The notes under the pieces are model-generated. The model did no database searches, was not told the origin of the DNA, and saw only the letters and a program-made list of their open reading frames with translations. A stretch of 64,000 nucleotides of DNA, from the NCBI RefSeq assembly GCF_034676545.1, contig NZ_JAUCBZ010000015.1, positions 2,325,001 to 2,389,000 on the forward strand, read 5' to 3'. This document shows positions 1 through 8,122 of the stretch, in pieces (positions within the stretch are counted from its first letter, which is position 1; the number at the start of each line of letters is the position of its first letter). A program made the position numbers and the translations under genes. This DNA is from Pararhodobacter sp. (lineage in GTDB: Bacteria > Pseudomonadota > Alphaproteobacteria > Rhodobacterales > Rhodobacteraceae).

Positions 1-1
1 G

Positions 2-379
2 CGGTTCGAGACCCCGTTCCAGCGCGAGGACCCGACGCGCGTGGCCGCCGCGCAGGCGCAACCGCGCGACGTGTCCGCGCCGAGCACCCAGAGCTCCGAG
101 GCGGCGGCGCCTGACGTGACGGCCCGCGCCACCGTCGCGCCGCGCGCTCAACCAGACCCAGCCGCGCCGCGCGCACAACCAGACCCTGCGCCCGCTGCCG
201 CGCCAACGCTCCCCGTTTCGCTGATCACCGTGCAGCCCGGCCATACGCTTTGGGCAATCTCGACCGACCGATATGGCGCCGGCGAGCTGTATGTGGTGAT
301 CTACCGCGCAAACCGAAATCAGATCCGCGACCCGGATTTGATCTATCCCGGTCAGGTGTTCGCGCTGCCGGATAACTAG
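2..379 (+). CDS. LysM peptidoglycan-binding protein, 3' part
   Basis: The reading frame is already open at the window edge, so the true start lies outside. The visible 125 residues begin with a low-complexity Ala/Pro/Gln linker that holds two near-identical Gln-Pro-Asp-Pro-Ala repeats. They end in one LysM domain of about 45 residues (GHTLWAIS, then YGAGELYVVIYRANR and IRDPDLIYPGQVFALP), which finishes at the TAG stop. LysM domains bind N-acetylglucosamine-containing glycan, so the protein is probably envelope-associated. In Rhodobacteraceae this architecture, a long variable region followed by a C-terminal LysM, is common. What the missing N-terminus contains cannot be seen. Confidence 0.85.
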   Translation, partial: RFETPFQREDPTRVAAAQAQPRDVSAPSTQSSEAAAPDVTARATVAPRAQPDPAAPRAQPDPAPAAAPTLPVSLITVQPGHTLWAISTDRYGAGELYVVIYRANRNQIRDPDLIYPGQVFALPDN

Positions 380-477
380 GCGCAAGGCCCCGCGTTGGGG
401 CGAAAGTTCCGGCGACTCTGGCAATCCGGCCGCCCGAGGACTACCTGTGGTCTAGATTTTACAGGAAACTCCCCGTC

Positions 478-2319
478 ATGCGATACCGACCAAGCTCTAG
501 CGCGCTGCCAAGCGATACTGGCCATACGGCAGCCTCGGGGTGGGTCACGATCCGCCGGGTTGCGCCCTATCTGTGGCCCGACGGTGAAAACGGCGTCAAG
601 ATCCGCGTTGTTGTGGCGATGCTGATGTTGCTGGCGTCCAAGCTGATCGCGGTGGGCACGCCCTTGTTGTACAAGGCGGCGGTGGACAATCTGGTGCCCT
701 CCGAGGCCGGAGTCGCGTGGTTTATCGGCGTGGGTGCCGTCGGCTTGACGGTGGCCTACGGCGTGGCGCGGCTGATGACCAACGGCTTTCAGCAACTGCG
801 CGATGCGGTGTTTGCGGTGGTCGGGCAACGCGCCTTGCGCAAGCTGGCCCTGGAGACATTCACCCATATTCACCGCCTGAGCCTGAGCTATCACCTGACG
901 CGCAAGACCGGCGGCTTGAGCCGGGTCATCGAGCGCGGCGTGAAGGGCGTTGATTTCCTGTTGCGCTTTCTGCTGTTCTCGATTGGCCCGCTGATCCTGG
1001 AACTGTTGATGATCGCCGGTGTCATGCTGGTGTTGTTCGATGTCTGGTATGTCGCGGTGATCGTGGTGACGATCACGCTCTATGTCTGGTTCACCTTCAA
1101 GGTGACGGAATGGCGGGTGAAAATCCGCCGTGAGATGAACAAGCAGGACACCGACGCCAACCAGAAGGCCATCGACAGTCTGCTGAACTTTGAAACCGTC
1201 AAGTATTTCAGCGCCGAGGATCGTGAGGCGCGGCGCTATGATCACGCCATGGCGGGGTATGAATCCGCCGCCCTGAAAACCGCCTATTCGCTGGCCTGGC
1301 TGAATTTCGGCCAATCGGCGCTGATCACCACCGGGTTGGTGGTGGTCATGGTCCTGGCGGCGATTGGCGTGCAGAATGGCGCGCTGACGGTCGGCGATTT
1401 CGTGGTGGTCAACGCCTATATGGTGCAGATCACCATGCCGCTGAATTTTCTGGGCACGGTGTACCGCGAGATCCGGCAGGCTCTGGTCGATATGGGCGAG
1501 ATGTTCGGCCTGTTGGGGCAAAAGCCCGATGTGGTGGAAAGCGCCGATGCCAAGCCCTTGGTTTTGCGCGGTGGTGCGGTGCGGCTGACGGATGTGCGCT
1601 TTGCCTATGATCCGGCGCGGCCGATCCTGAAAGGGGTCACGCTGGATGTGCCGGCGGGGCACAAGGTGGCGCTGGTGGGGGCCTCGGGGTCGGGGAAATC
1701 CACCATTGGCCGCCTGTTGTTCCGGTTCTATGACGTGAGCGACGGCACCTTGACGATCGACGGGCAGGACGTGCGATCCGTGACGCTTAAAAGCCTGCAA
1801 TCAGCCATTGGCGTGGTGCCGCAAGACACGGTCTTGTTCAACGATTCCATCTATTACAACATTGCCTATGGCAAGGATGACGCGACCCGCGACGAGGTGG
1901 AAACCGCGGCCAAGGCTGCGCGCATCCATGAGTTCATCCAAAGCCTGCCCGAGGGTTACGACACGCCGGTTGGCGAGCGTGGGCTGAAACTGTCGGGCGG
2001 CGAAAAGCAGCGGGTGGGCATTGCGCGGACCTTGCTCAAGGATCCGGCGATCTTGTTGCTGGACGAGGCAACCTCGGCGCTGGATACGCAAACCGAGCGC
2101 AACATTCAGGAATCGCTGGCTTTGATGGGGCAGGGGCGCACGGTGATCACCATCGCACACCGCCTGTCCACGGTGGTCGATGCCGACCGGATCGTGGTGC
2201 TGGAGGCGGGCGAGATCATCGAAGAGGGCACGCATGAGGCCTTGCTGCGCGCCGAGGGCCGCTATGCCCGGATGTGGGCGCGCCAGGCGCATGAAATCGT
2301 GCCCGAAGTGGCGGAATGA
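478..2319 (+). CDS. Atm1/HMT1-type ABC exporter (fused permease-ATPase)
   Basis: This is a 613-residue half-transporter. An N-terminal type 1 exporter membrane domain (about residues 30-330, five to six hydrophobic segments) is followed by an ATPase domain with Walker A GASGSGKST, signature LSGGEKQR, Walker B ILLLDEATSALD and an H-loop in IAHRLST. The sequence around the membrane domain (YHLTRKTGGLSRVIERG, then NFETVKYF) is typical of Atm1/HMT1 proteins, which export glutathione-linked sulfur species or metal conjugates and support iron-sulfur or heavy-metal homeostasis. The ATG follows AGGAAA at suitable spacing. It works as a homodimer in the family. The exact substrate is inferred, not shown. 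A GC hairpin follows the stop. Confidence 0.92.
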   Translation: MRYRPSSSALPSDTGHTAASGWVTIRRVAPYLWPDGENGVKIRVVVAMLMLLASKLIAVGTPLLYKAAVDNLVPSEAGVAWFIGVGAVGLTVAYGVARLMTNGFQQLRDAVFAVVGQRALRKLALETFTHIHRLSLSYHLTRKTGGLSRVIERGVKGVDFLLRFLLFSIGPLILELLMIAGVMLVLFDVWYVAVIVVTITLYVWFTFKVTEWRVKIRREMNKQDTDANQKAIDSLLNFETVKYFSAEDREARRYDHAMAGYESAALKTAYSLAWLNFGQSALITTGLVVVMVLAAIGVQNGALTVGDFVVVNAYMVQITMPLNFLGTVYREIRQALVDMGEMFGLLGQKPDVVESADAKPLVLRGGAVRLTDVRFAYDPARPILKGVTLDVPAGHKVALVGASGSGKSTIGRLLFRFYDVSDGTLTIDGQDVRSVTLKSLQSAIGVVPQDTVLFNDSIYYNIAYGKDDATRDEVETAAKAARIHEFIQSLPEGYDTPVGERGLKLSGGEKQRVGIARTLLKDPAILLLDEATSALDTQTERNIQESLALMGQGRTVITIAHRLSTVVDADRIVVLEAGEIIEEGTHEALLRAEGRYARMWARQAHEIVPEVAE

Positions 2320-2329
2320 CACGGCAATC

Positions 2330-2353
2330 CCGCGCCTTTGCGGGGCGCGGTTT
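2330..2353 (+). terminator. terminator-like hairpin after the ABC exporter
   Basis: A 7-bp perfect stem (CCGCGCC at 2330-2336 with GGCGCGG at 2344-2350) with a 7-nt loop is followed by a short TTT. It sits 10 bases after the exporter stop and before the convergent DUF2892 gene. The T tract is weak. Confidence 0.5.
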
Positions 2354-2371
2354 GCGGTGTTCAATGCCGGT

Positions 2372-2566
2372 TCAACGGTGGGTCGAGAACCCGAACAGGC
2401 GATAAAGCAGGCAGGAGCTCATCACGCCCGTGGCCAACGGCACGATGCCGATCAGAAACAGCCAGCGATAGGGGGCCTCGGGGTACAGGAAAAATCCTGC
2501 GAGCAAGGCGGCGCCGATCACGAGGCGCAGAAGTCGGTCGATGGGTCCGACATTGCGTGAAAACAT
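2372..2566 (-). CDS. small DUF2892 (YgaP-type) membrane protein
   Basis: This 64-residue protein begins MFSRNVGPIDRLLRL and has two hydrophobic segments (about residues 13-28 and 35-55) separated by a short polar turn. The opening NVGPxDRxLRLxxG is the hallmark of DUF2892 proteins, small inner-membrane proteins of unknown function that often accompany rhodanese or sulfur-related genes. The start at 2566 is preferred over an upstream ATG because AAAGGA lies just ahead of it at good spacing. The gene ends close to the convergent ABC exporter. No rhodanese domain is attached here. Confidence 0.8.
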   Translation of the reverse strand: MFSRNVGPIDRLLRLVIGAALLAGFFLYPEAPYRWLFLIGIVPLATGVMSSCLLYRLFGFSTHR

Positions 2567-2652
2567 GGGGTCAGGTCCTTTCTGTGATGCCATTGCCGCG
2601 CAGGTAGACGCGCTGCCCTGGGTCCGTCTTTGATCTGACCCCGGGATTTGCC

Positions 2653-3522
2653 TTATGGGCGCCCACGCTTTTCAAACCGGGGCAACATGGCCGAGAAATC
2701 CATACCCTTGCCATCCTCGGTTTCGACGAATTGCTCATAAAGCGCGGCAGCAAGCTGGCCCATCGGCGTGTCCGCATCGGCGCTGGTGGCGGCCTGTTGC
2801 GACAGTCGCAGGTCCTTCAGCATCAATTCGGCGGCGAATCCGGGCTTGTAGCCATTATCAGCCGGCGATTTCGGCCCCACGCCCGGCGCCGGGCAATAGG
2901 CGTTCATCGTCCACGAATAACCCGACGAGGTGCTGACCACATCGAACATCTTCTGCCGGTCCAGCCCCAGTTTATCGGCCAGCGCAAAGGCCTCGCAGGT
3001 GGCGATCATGGTGACGCCCAGGATCATGTTGTTGCAGATTTTGGCCGATTGCCCGGCACCCGCGGCACCACAATGCACGGCCTTCTGGCCCATGATGTCA
3101 AACAAAGGGGCGACGGTCGCGAAACTGGCGTCATCGCCGCCAACCATGAAGGTGAGCGTGCCGTTGGTCGCGCCGCCCGTGCCGCCCGACACCGGCGCAT
3201 CCAGCGCCCCGAGCCCCGCCGCCGAGGCCTGTGCGGCGACGGCCTTTGCGCTGTCCACATCCACCGTTGAGCAATCACACAGCACCGCGCCCGGTTTCAT
3301 CGCCGGGATCACCTGATCCGCGACGGCGCGCAGGATCTGGCCGTTCGGCAACATGGTGATGACCACATCGGCCCCGTCCACGGCCTCGACGGCGCTGGCG
3401 GCAAGGGTCAGACCCTCGGGCTTGGCCATCGTGTCAAAGCCCACAACCGCGTGCCCGGCCTTGCTCAGGTTTGCGGCCATGGGCGCGCCCATGTTTCCCA
3501 GTCCGATAAAGGCGATTTTCAT
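2653..3522 (-). CDS. mmsB: 3-hydroxyisobutyrate dehydrogenase
   Basis: This 289-residue enzyme oxidises 3-hydroxyisobutyrate to methylmalonate semialdehyde with NAD+ in valine breakdown. The N-terminal Rossmann motif MKIAFIGLGNMGAPMAANL and the substrate-binding segment DAPVSGGTGGATNGTLTFMVGG are visible. The catalytic-lysine region GAGQSAKICNNM fits the beta-hydroxyacid dehydrogenase family, and the length is standard. GAAGGAAA precedes the ATG. It is the last gene of a minus-strand group with the hydrolase (30 bp upstream) and the acyl-CoA dehydrogenase, and these neighbours supply its substrate. The family also includes tartronate semialdehyde reductases, but the context argues for the valine role. 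Confidence 0.93.
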   Translation of the reverse strand: MKIAFIGLGNMGAPMAANLSKAGHAVVGFDTMAKPEGLTLAASAVEAVDGADVVITMLPNGQILRAVADQVIPAMKPGAVLCDCSTVDVDSAKAVAAQASAAGLGALDAPVSGGTGGATNGTLTFMVGGDDASFATVAPLFDIMGQKAVHCGAAGAGQSAKICNNMILGVTMIATCEAFALADKLGLDRQKMFDVVSTSSGYSWTMNAYCPAPGVGPKSPADNGYKPGFAAELMLKDLRLSQQAATSADADTPMGQLAAALYEQFVETEDGKGMDFSAMLPRFEKRGRP

Positions 3523-3552
3523 GGTGTTTCCTTCATTATTGCGGTCGAAATG

Positions 3553-4575
3553 TCAGGCAAGCGATAACTCGTTGTCGCCCAGCGGCGCGAGCATCGCGGC
3601 GATTTCGGCAGGGGTCACGTCCTCGGGGCGGGCGTGCTGCCAGGTCGGATTGCGGTCCTTGTCGAGGATCTGCGCGCGCACCCCCTCCAGGAAATCACCC
3701 CTGTCCATCGCTCGCCAGGTCCAGCGGAATTCCTGCGCCAGGGCGGCGGCCAGCGAGGTCGGCGCAGGGCGCAGCATCTGCAAGGTGCAGGCCATCGACA
3801 AGGGCGCATTGCGGCGCATCGCCTTGCGCGCCGAGGCCGCAAGCGGGCTGTCATCGGCTTCCAGCGCTTGCAAGATCTGCGGCACATCGGGCAGAGCGAA
3901 CAGCGCGTCAATCGTGCCCAGCGTGGCAAACAGCGCCGCCTCGGGCGCGTTGTGCACCGGCAGCCCTGCAAGATCGCCTGTGGTACACAGGCGCTGTTTC
4001 ACGCGGTCCCATTCGGCCTCGGGGATGAAATGATCGGCGAATCCGGCGGCCAGCGCGTCACCCGGTCCCATGCGCGCGGCGGTCAGGGCCAGATACACCC
4101 CCATCTGCCCCGGCGCTTGCCCCAACAACCAGGTGCCACCGACATCGGGGATCAGGCCAATGCCGCATTCGGGCATTGCCATTTGCGTGGTCTCGCCGAC
4201 GATCCGGTGGCGGACATGGCAGCCATAGCCCACGCCGCCGCCCATGACAAAACCCTGCATGAAGCTGACGATCGGCTTGGGGTATGTCGCCAACAACAGG
4301 TTCATGCGGTACTCATCGCGCCAGAAATCACGCCCCATCGCGAAGTCTCCGGCGCGGCCTGCTGCGGCGACCTGCGCAATGTCGCCACCCGCGCAAAACG
4401 CGCGCTCCCCCACGGCATCGAGGATCACCAGATCCACCGCCGGGTCATCGCGCCACGCCAGCAAGGCCGCTTCGGTTTGCAGGCATTGGTCATGGGTCAG
4501 CGCGTTCAGTGCCTGCGGGCGGTTCAGGGTCAAACGGCCGGCGCGGCCCTCGATGCGGACAAGAAGCTCGGACAT
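3553..4575 (-). CDS. 3-hydroxyisobutyryl-CoA hydrolase (crotonase family)
   Basis: This 340-residue crotonase-fold protein most likely releases 3-hydroxyisobutyrate from its CoA ester. The oxyanion and active-site segments are visible (ERAFCAGGDIA near residue 60, then FVMGGGVGYGCHVRHR, then MPECGIGLIPDVGG). The PE..IGL.PDVGG pattern and the length above 330 separate this subgroup from ordinary 260-residue enoyl-CoA hydratases. Its ATG overlaps the stop of the upstream acyl-CoA dehydrogenase by one base (TGATG), so the two are translationally coupled. No methacrylyl-CoA hydratase is seen nearby, so that step must be encoded elsewhere or be done by a generic crotonase. Confidence 0.88.
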   Translation of the reverse strand: MSELLVRIEGRAGRLTLNRPQALNALTHDQCLQTEAALLAWRDDPAVDLVILDAVGERAFCAGGDIAQVAAAGRAGDFAMGRDFWRDEYRMNLLLATYPKPIVSFMQGFVMGGGVGYGCHVRHRIVGETTQMAMPECGIGLIPDVGGTWLLGQAPGQMGVYLALTAARMGPGDALAAGFADHFIPEAEWDRVKQRLCTTGDLAGLPVHNAPEAALFATLGTIDALFALPDVPQILQALEADDSPLAASARKAMRRNAPLSMACTLQMLRPAPTSLAAALAQEFRWTWRAMDRGDFLEGVRAQILDKDRNPTWQHARPEDVTPAEIAAMLAPLGDNELSLA

Positions 4576-5720
4576 CAGCCACGCTCCGCCAGCAACGCGC
4601 GCGCCGTGATCAGGCGCATGATCTCGTTGGTGCCCTCAAGGATCTGATGGACCCGCAAGTCGCGCACGATCTTCTCGATGCCATAGTCCGACAGATAGCC
4701 ATATCCGCCATGCAGTTGCAGGCATTGATCGGCCACCTGACTGCCCGCCTCGGTGACGAATTTCTTGGCCATGGCGCAGAATTTGGTGGCATCCGGGGCT
4801 TTGGTGTCCAGCTTCCACGCCGCCTGTCGCAGGAAGGTGCGCGCCGCTTGCAGCTCGATCTCCAGATCGGCCAGCCGGAATTGCAGCGCTTGAAACTGGT
4901 CGATGGTTTTGCCGAAGGCCCGGCGCTCGCCCATATAGGTCAGCGTCTGGTTCAGCGCCTGTTGCGCGCCACCCAGCGAACAGGCCGAGATATTCAACCG
5001 CCCGCCATCAAGGCCCGCCATCGCGTATTTGAACCCGTCGCCCTCCACCCCGACGAGGTTCTCGGCCGGGACCGGGCAGTCGTCGAATTGCACCTGCCGC
5101 GTGGGTTGACTGCGCCAGCCCATTTTGCGTTCCAAGCCGCCGAACGACAGGCCCTGCGCACCGTTTTCCACCACCACCGTGGAAATCCCGCGCGCGCCCT
5201 CATCGCCGGTGCGGCACATCACGACATAGGCGTCGGAATACCCACCGCCCGAGATGAAGGCCTTGGTGCCGGTCAGCGCATAGCCGTCATTGGTGCGCGT
5301 GGCGCGGGTTTTCAGCGCGGCGGCATCGCTGCCCGCGCCCGGTTCGGTCAGGCAATAGGACAGCACCGTGTCCATGCTGATCGCCGGGGTCAAAAAGCGG
5401 TCTTTGACGCTGTCGCTGCCGAATTTGTCCAGCATGGCGGCGCACATATTGTGGATCGACAGGAAGGACGCAACCGAGGGGCAGGCCATGCTGAGTGCCT
5501 CGAACACCAAGGTCGCATCAAGCCGCGTCAGGCCAGAGCCGCCGTTTTCCTCGGAGACATACAGCCCGCCAAACCCCAGTTCGGCCAGCTTGGGCCACAG
5601 CGCGCGCGGGATGTCGCCAGCGGCCTCCCACTCGGCGGCAAAGGGGGCGATATGCTCCTGGCCAAAGGCATAGGCCATGTCAAAAATGGCCGTTTGTTCC
5701 TCGCTGAGTGCAAAATCCAC
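4575..5720 (-). CDS. acyl-CoA dehydrogenase, probable isobutyryl-CoA dehydrogenase
   Basis: This 381-residue flavoprotein has the complete acyl-CoA dehydrogenase layout: an N-terminal helical domain, a beta domain with YCLTEPGAGSDAAALKT near residue 130, and a C-terminal helical domain ending in LHGGYGYLSDYGIEKIVRDLRVHQILEGTNEIMR. The catalytic base is expected to be the Glu of ILEGTNE. The family oxidises acyl-CoA thioesters and passes electrons to ETF. Coupling to the 3-hydroxyisobutyryl-CoA hydrolase and mmsB points to isobutyryl-CoA as the substrate. A palindrome resembling the one ahead of ivd lies 26-45 bases upstream of the start. Confidence 0.92.
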   Translation of the reverse strand: MDFALSEEQTAIFDMAYAFGQEHIAPFAAEWEAAGDIPRALWPKLAELGFGGLYVSEENGGSGLTRLDATLVFEALSMACPSVASFLSIHNMCAAMLDKFGSDSVKDRFLTPAISMDTVLSYCLTEPGAGSDAAALKTRATRTNDGYALTGTKAFISGGGYSDAYVVMCRTGDEGARGISTVVVENGAQGLSFGGLERKMGWRSQPTRQVQFDDCPVPAENLVGVEGDGFKYAMAGLDGGRLNISACSLGGAQQALNQTLTYMGERRAFGKTIDQFQALQFRLADLEIELQAARTFLRQAAWKLDTKAPDATKFCAMAKKFVTEAGSQVADQCLQLHGGYGYLSDYGIEKIVRDLRVHQILEGTNEIMRLITARALLAERG

Positions 5721-5745
5721 GGGCGCTCCCTCTCTTTGGCAATCG

Positions 5746-5765
5746 AATTGAACAGGTGTTTAATT
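5746..5765 (-). promoter_or_regulatory. candidate TetR-type operator ahead of the valine operon
   Basis: Nine-base arms AATTGAACA and TGTTTAATT flank a 2-bp centre and match as an inverted repeat at 8 of 9 positions. It lies 26-45 bases upstream of the acyl-CoA dehydrogenase start. The core is nearly the same as a perfect palindrome ahead of ivd at 30410-30431. The regulator is not identified in this window. Confidence 0.55.
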
Positions 5766-5848
5766 CGGGATTGTTGCGAGAGTTTTGCAGCCCCGGCGCG
5801 GGAACGCAAGCGGGGCTTGAACGCAGAAAAATTCGTCGCCTGTGCGGG

Positions 5849-6181
5849 TCAGGCCTGCACGACAATCGTGCCCTGCATGGCGCGGTGAATGGAGCACACA
5901 TAGGCAACCGTGCCCGCGGCTGCGAATGTATGTTCGGCGCTGTCGCCACGCCCGAGACGCCCGGTCTCCAGCCCGGCCGAAGCCGCCGTTGCCGTATGCG
6001 GCGCGCTGTCCAGATTGGTGAAGCGCACGGTGTCGCCCACCGCAATGGTCAGCGAACTGGGCGAAAAGGCCATGCCTTGAATGGTGACATCATGGGTCGT
6101 GGCGCTGGCGGCGGTGGCAAACCCCACTGTCGCCGGAACAAGGGCAGCCGAGGCGAGGAATTGGCGACGGGTCAAAGCCAT
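5849..6181 (-). CDS. Tat-exported cupredoxin
   Basis: This 110-residue blue-copper-type protein starts with a twin-arginine signal (MALTRRQFLASAALV, about 28 residues). The mature part shows MAFSPSSLTIAVGDTVRFTN, a histidine in SAPHTAT, and the C-terminal loop YVCSIHRAMQG, giving the His, Cys, His and Met copper ligands of amicyanin/plastocyanin-like domains. It would carry electrons or bind copper in the periplasm. The start at 6181 is preferred over an ATG two codons upstream because AGGAG lies 9 bases ahead of it rather than 3. It sits between the valine enzymes and mmsA, but no functional link to them is evident. An unusually structured leader lies upstream. Confidence 0.88.
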   Translation of the reverse strand: MALTRRQFLASAALVPATVGFATAASATTHDVTIQGMAFSPSSLTIAVGDTVRFTNLDSAPHTATAASAGLETGRLGRGDSAEHTFAAAGTVAYVCSIHRAMQGTIVVQA

Positions 6182-6203
6182 GATCATGGTCTCCTGTGGC
6201 GGA

Positions 6204-6226
6204 ATGCCGCAGTCAGAGTGCGGCAT
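6204..6226 (-). promoter_or_regulatory. strong hairpin just ahead of the cupredoxin ribosome site
   Basis: A perfect 8-bp stem (ATGCCGCA at 6204-6211 with TGCGGCAT at 6219-6226) encloses a 7-base loop. It ends only a few bases before the AGGAG that drives the cupredoxin start, and no T tract follows on the minus strand. It is therefore a candidate leader element rather than a classical terminator. Confidence 0.4.
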
Positions 6227-6243
6227 CATCGCGGCGCAAGCAA

Positions 6244-6375
6244 GCCAGCACGCCACCGGGTCGCCAAGACGTGAACAGCCCGGCGGTTCCCTTGCACGAG
6301 GGTACGTCGAACAGCCTCCCGCCATCGTTGTCCATCTGAAGCCGGCAACCCGGGTTGGTAGGTTCGTGTCCTTCG
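6244..6375 (-). ncRNA. candidate structured RNA or leader, cupredoxin upstream region
   Basis: The 327-base gap between mmsA and the cupredoxin gene has no convincing reading frame but contains nested inverted repeats. A 10-bp outer helix joins 6256-6265 with 6344-6353. Inside it, 6282-6286 pairs with 6319-6323, and a CCCT/AGGG hairpin spans 6289-6302. The outer helix has a C-A mismatch if read on the plus strand but a G-U wobble on the minus strand, so minus-strand transcription fits better. The rod-like shape loosely recalls 6S RNA. It could equally be a leader of the cupredoxin mRNA. I do not recognise the family. Confidence 0.35.
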
Positions 6376-6460
6376 GAGGCATGCGACCCAGCGTGGCGGC
6401 GCAATACAGAACGCGGGAAACCGTGGCGCGTTCTTGTCACCCGCGTTTCGCGGCGCAATA

Positions 6461-6486
6461 AAAAAGGGCCCCGATCGGGGCCCTTT
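6461..6486 (-). terminator. intrinsic terminator of mmsA
   Basis: A perfect palindromic stem (AAAGGGCCCC and GGGGCCCTTT around a GAT-C centre) is followed on the minus strand by a run of Ts. It lies 23 bases after the mmsA stop, so mmsA and the cupredoxin gene are probably separate transcripts. Confidence 0.85.
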
Positions 6487-6508
6487 CCGTCAGACTTGAT
6501 CGCCAAGA

Positions 6509-8008
6509 TCAGTCCATTGCCTTGAAGTTGAACTCGCCGCCCGTGCGAATGCCCGAGGGCCAGCGCGAGGTCACCGTCTTGGTGCGCGTGTAGAAGCGGA
6601 AGCCGTCCGGCCCGTGCTGGTTCAAATCGCCAAAGCCGGATTTCTTCCAGCCGCCAAAGGTGTGATAGGCCAGCGGCACCGGGATTGGCACGTTGATGCC
6701 GATCATGCCGACGTTCACGCGGCTGGCAAAGTCGCGCGCGGTGTCGCCATCGCGGGTGAACAGCGCGGTGCCGTTGCCGTATTCGTGATCCATCGTCAGT
6801 TTCAGCGCGTCTTCATACGTGTCCATGCGGACCATCGACAGGACGGGGCCGAAGATCTCGGTTTTGTAGATGTCCATCTCTGGGGTCACGTTGTCGAACA
6901 GATGCGGGCCGACAAAGAAGCCGTCCTCGTAGCCTTGCAGCTTGAAGTCGCGGCTGTCGACGACCAGTTCGGCACCTTGCGCCACGCCGGTTTCCACCAG
7001 ACGCAGGATGTTGGCCTTGGCGGCGGCGGTGACGACCGGGCCGTAGTCCACATCATCGCCCGAGGTCCAGGGACCAACCTTGAGCGCCTCGATTTTCGGC
7101 ACCAGACGCTTGCGCAGGGCCTCGGCCGTGCCTTTGCCCACCGGAACCGCGACCGAGATCGCCATGCAGCGTTCGCCAGCCGCGCCAAAGCCCGCGCCAA
7201 CCAGCGCGTCGGCGGCTTGATCCATGTCCGCGTCGGGCATGATGATCATGTGGTTCTTGGCACCGCCGAAACACTGGGCGCGTTTGCCCTGCTGGGCGGC
7301 GCGCTCGTAGATGTATTGCGCGATCGGGGTCGAGCCGACGAAGCCCACGGCCTGAATGACCGGGCTGTCGAGGATGCCGTCAACCAACTCTTTGTCGCCG
7401 TTGATCACCTGCAACACACCATCGGGCAGACCGGCTTCCTTGCACAGTTCCGCGATCATCATCGGCACCGAGGGGTCGCGCTCACTGGGTTTCAGGATCA
7501 TCGCGTTGCCCGAGGACAGCGCCGGGCCCATTTTCCACAGCGGAATCATGGCGGGGAAGTTGAACGGCGTGATGCCGGCCACAACGCCCAAAGGCTGGCG
7601 CATGGAATACATGTCGATGCCGGGGCCGGCGCTGTCGGTGAACTCGCCCTTGAGCATCTGCGGCGCGCCGATGCAATATTCGATCACTTCCAGACCGCGC
7701 TGGATGTCACCCTTGGCGTCGGGGAAGGTCTTGCCGTGCTCGCTCGAGAGCATCTCGGCCAGTTTGTCCATGTCGCGGTTCAGCAAACCGACCAGCGCCA
7801 TCATCACCCGCGCGCGGCGCTGCGGGTTGGTCGCACCCCAGGCAACCTGCGCCTTGGCAGCCGAGGCAATCGCCGCGTCCAGTTCGGCCTTGGAGGCCAG
7901 AGCGACCTTGGCCTGCACTTCGCCCGTCGCGGGGTTGAACACGTCGGCGGTGCGGCCTGACGTGCCTGCAACAACCTTGCCGTCGATCCAGTGACCGATT
8001 TCCCTCAT
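6509..8008 (-). CDS. mmsA: methylmalonate-semialdehyde dehydrogenase (CoA-acylating)
   Basis: This 499-residue aldehyde dehydrogenase converts methylmalonate semialdehyde to propionyl-CoA, CO2 and NADH, the last step of valine catabolism. It shows the MmsA signatures GVVAGITPFNFPAMIPLWK and GAAGERCMAISVAV, with the catalytic Cys in GERCMA. The start at 8008 follows AGGAGG at ideal spacing; the frame stays open upstream but without another good site. The length equals the family norm. It has its own terminator and lies divergent from a LysR regulator. The rest of the valine set lies just beyond the cupredoxin gene on the same strand. Confidence 0.96.
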   Translation of the reverse strand: MREIGHWIDGKVVAGTSGRTADVFNPATGEVQAKVALASKAELDAAIASAAKAQVAWGATNPQRRARVMMALVGLLNRDMDKLAEMLSSEHGKTFPDAKGDIQRGLEVIEYCIGAPQMLKGEFTDSAGPGIDMYSMRQPLGVVAGITPFNFPAMIPLWKMGPALSSGNAMILKPSERDPSVPMMIAELCKEAGLPDGVLQVINGDKELVDGILDSPVIQAVGFVGSTPIAQYIYERAAQQGKRAQCFGGAKNHMIIMPDADMDQAADALVGAGFGAAGERCMAISVAVPVGKGTAEALRKRLVPKIEALKVGPWTSGDDVDYGPVVTAAAKANILRLVETGVAQGAELVVDSRDFKLQGYEDGFFVGPHLFDNVTPEMDIYKTEIFGPVLSMVRMDTYEDALKLTMDHEYGNGTALFTRDGDTARDFASRVNVGMIGINVPIPVPLAYHTFGGWKKSGFGDLNQHGPDGFRFYTRTKTVTSRWPSGIRTGGEFNFKAMD

Positions 8009-8122
8009 GGTATCCTCCTGATGAATTTCCGTTTCCCTTGGCGGCCACAATAGCCTTGCATAAATGACCTGAACAGAGGCAGTTTGCCAAAAAGGGTTTT
8101 GCGATTTTGCAAAGGTGCTGCA
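8009..8122. promoter_or_regulatory. divergent mmsA/LysR promoter region
   Basis: These 114 bases separate the starts of mmsA and the LysR gene. The half nearer the regulator is AT-rich for this genome and carries repeated TTTTGC and TTTGC/GCAAA elements (about 8083-8114), as expected for a LysR site shared by the two divergent promoters. No -35/-10 pair could be assigned with certainty. Confidence 0.5.

Noticed and set aside
376..1800. Long minus-strand open frame opposite the ABC exporter (474 codons)
   Set aside because: Antisense shadow: Gln/His/Arg-rich composition typical of high-GC reverse frames, no motif, no ribosome site, and the plus-strand gene is certain.
6361..6376. T-arm-like segment TTCGTGTCC that might suggest a tRNA or tmRNA piece
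   Set aside because: The T-loop lacks the invariant A, there is no acceptor CCA, and no D or anticodon arm can be folded around it.
6213..6506. 97-codon minus-strand frame between mmsA and the cupredoxin gene
   Set aside because: It reads through the mmsA terminator and the inverted repeats, has Arg-rich composition, and resembles no protein. The region looks structural instead.
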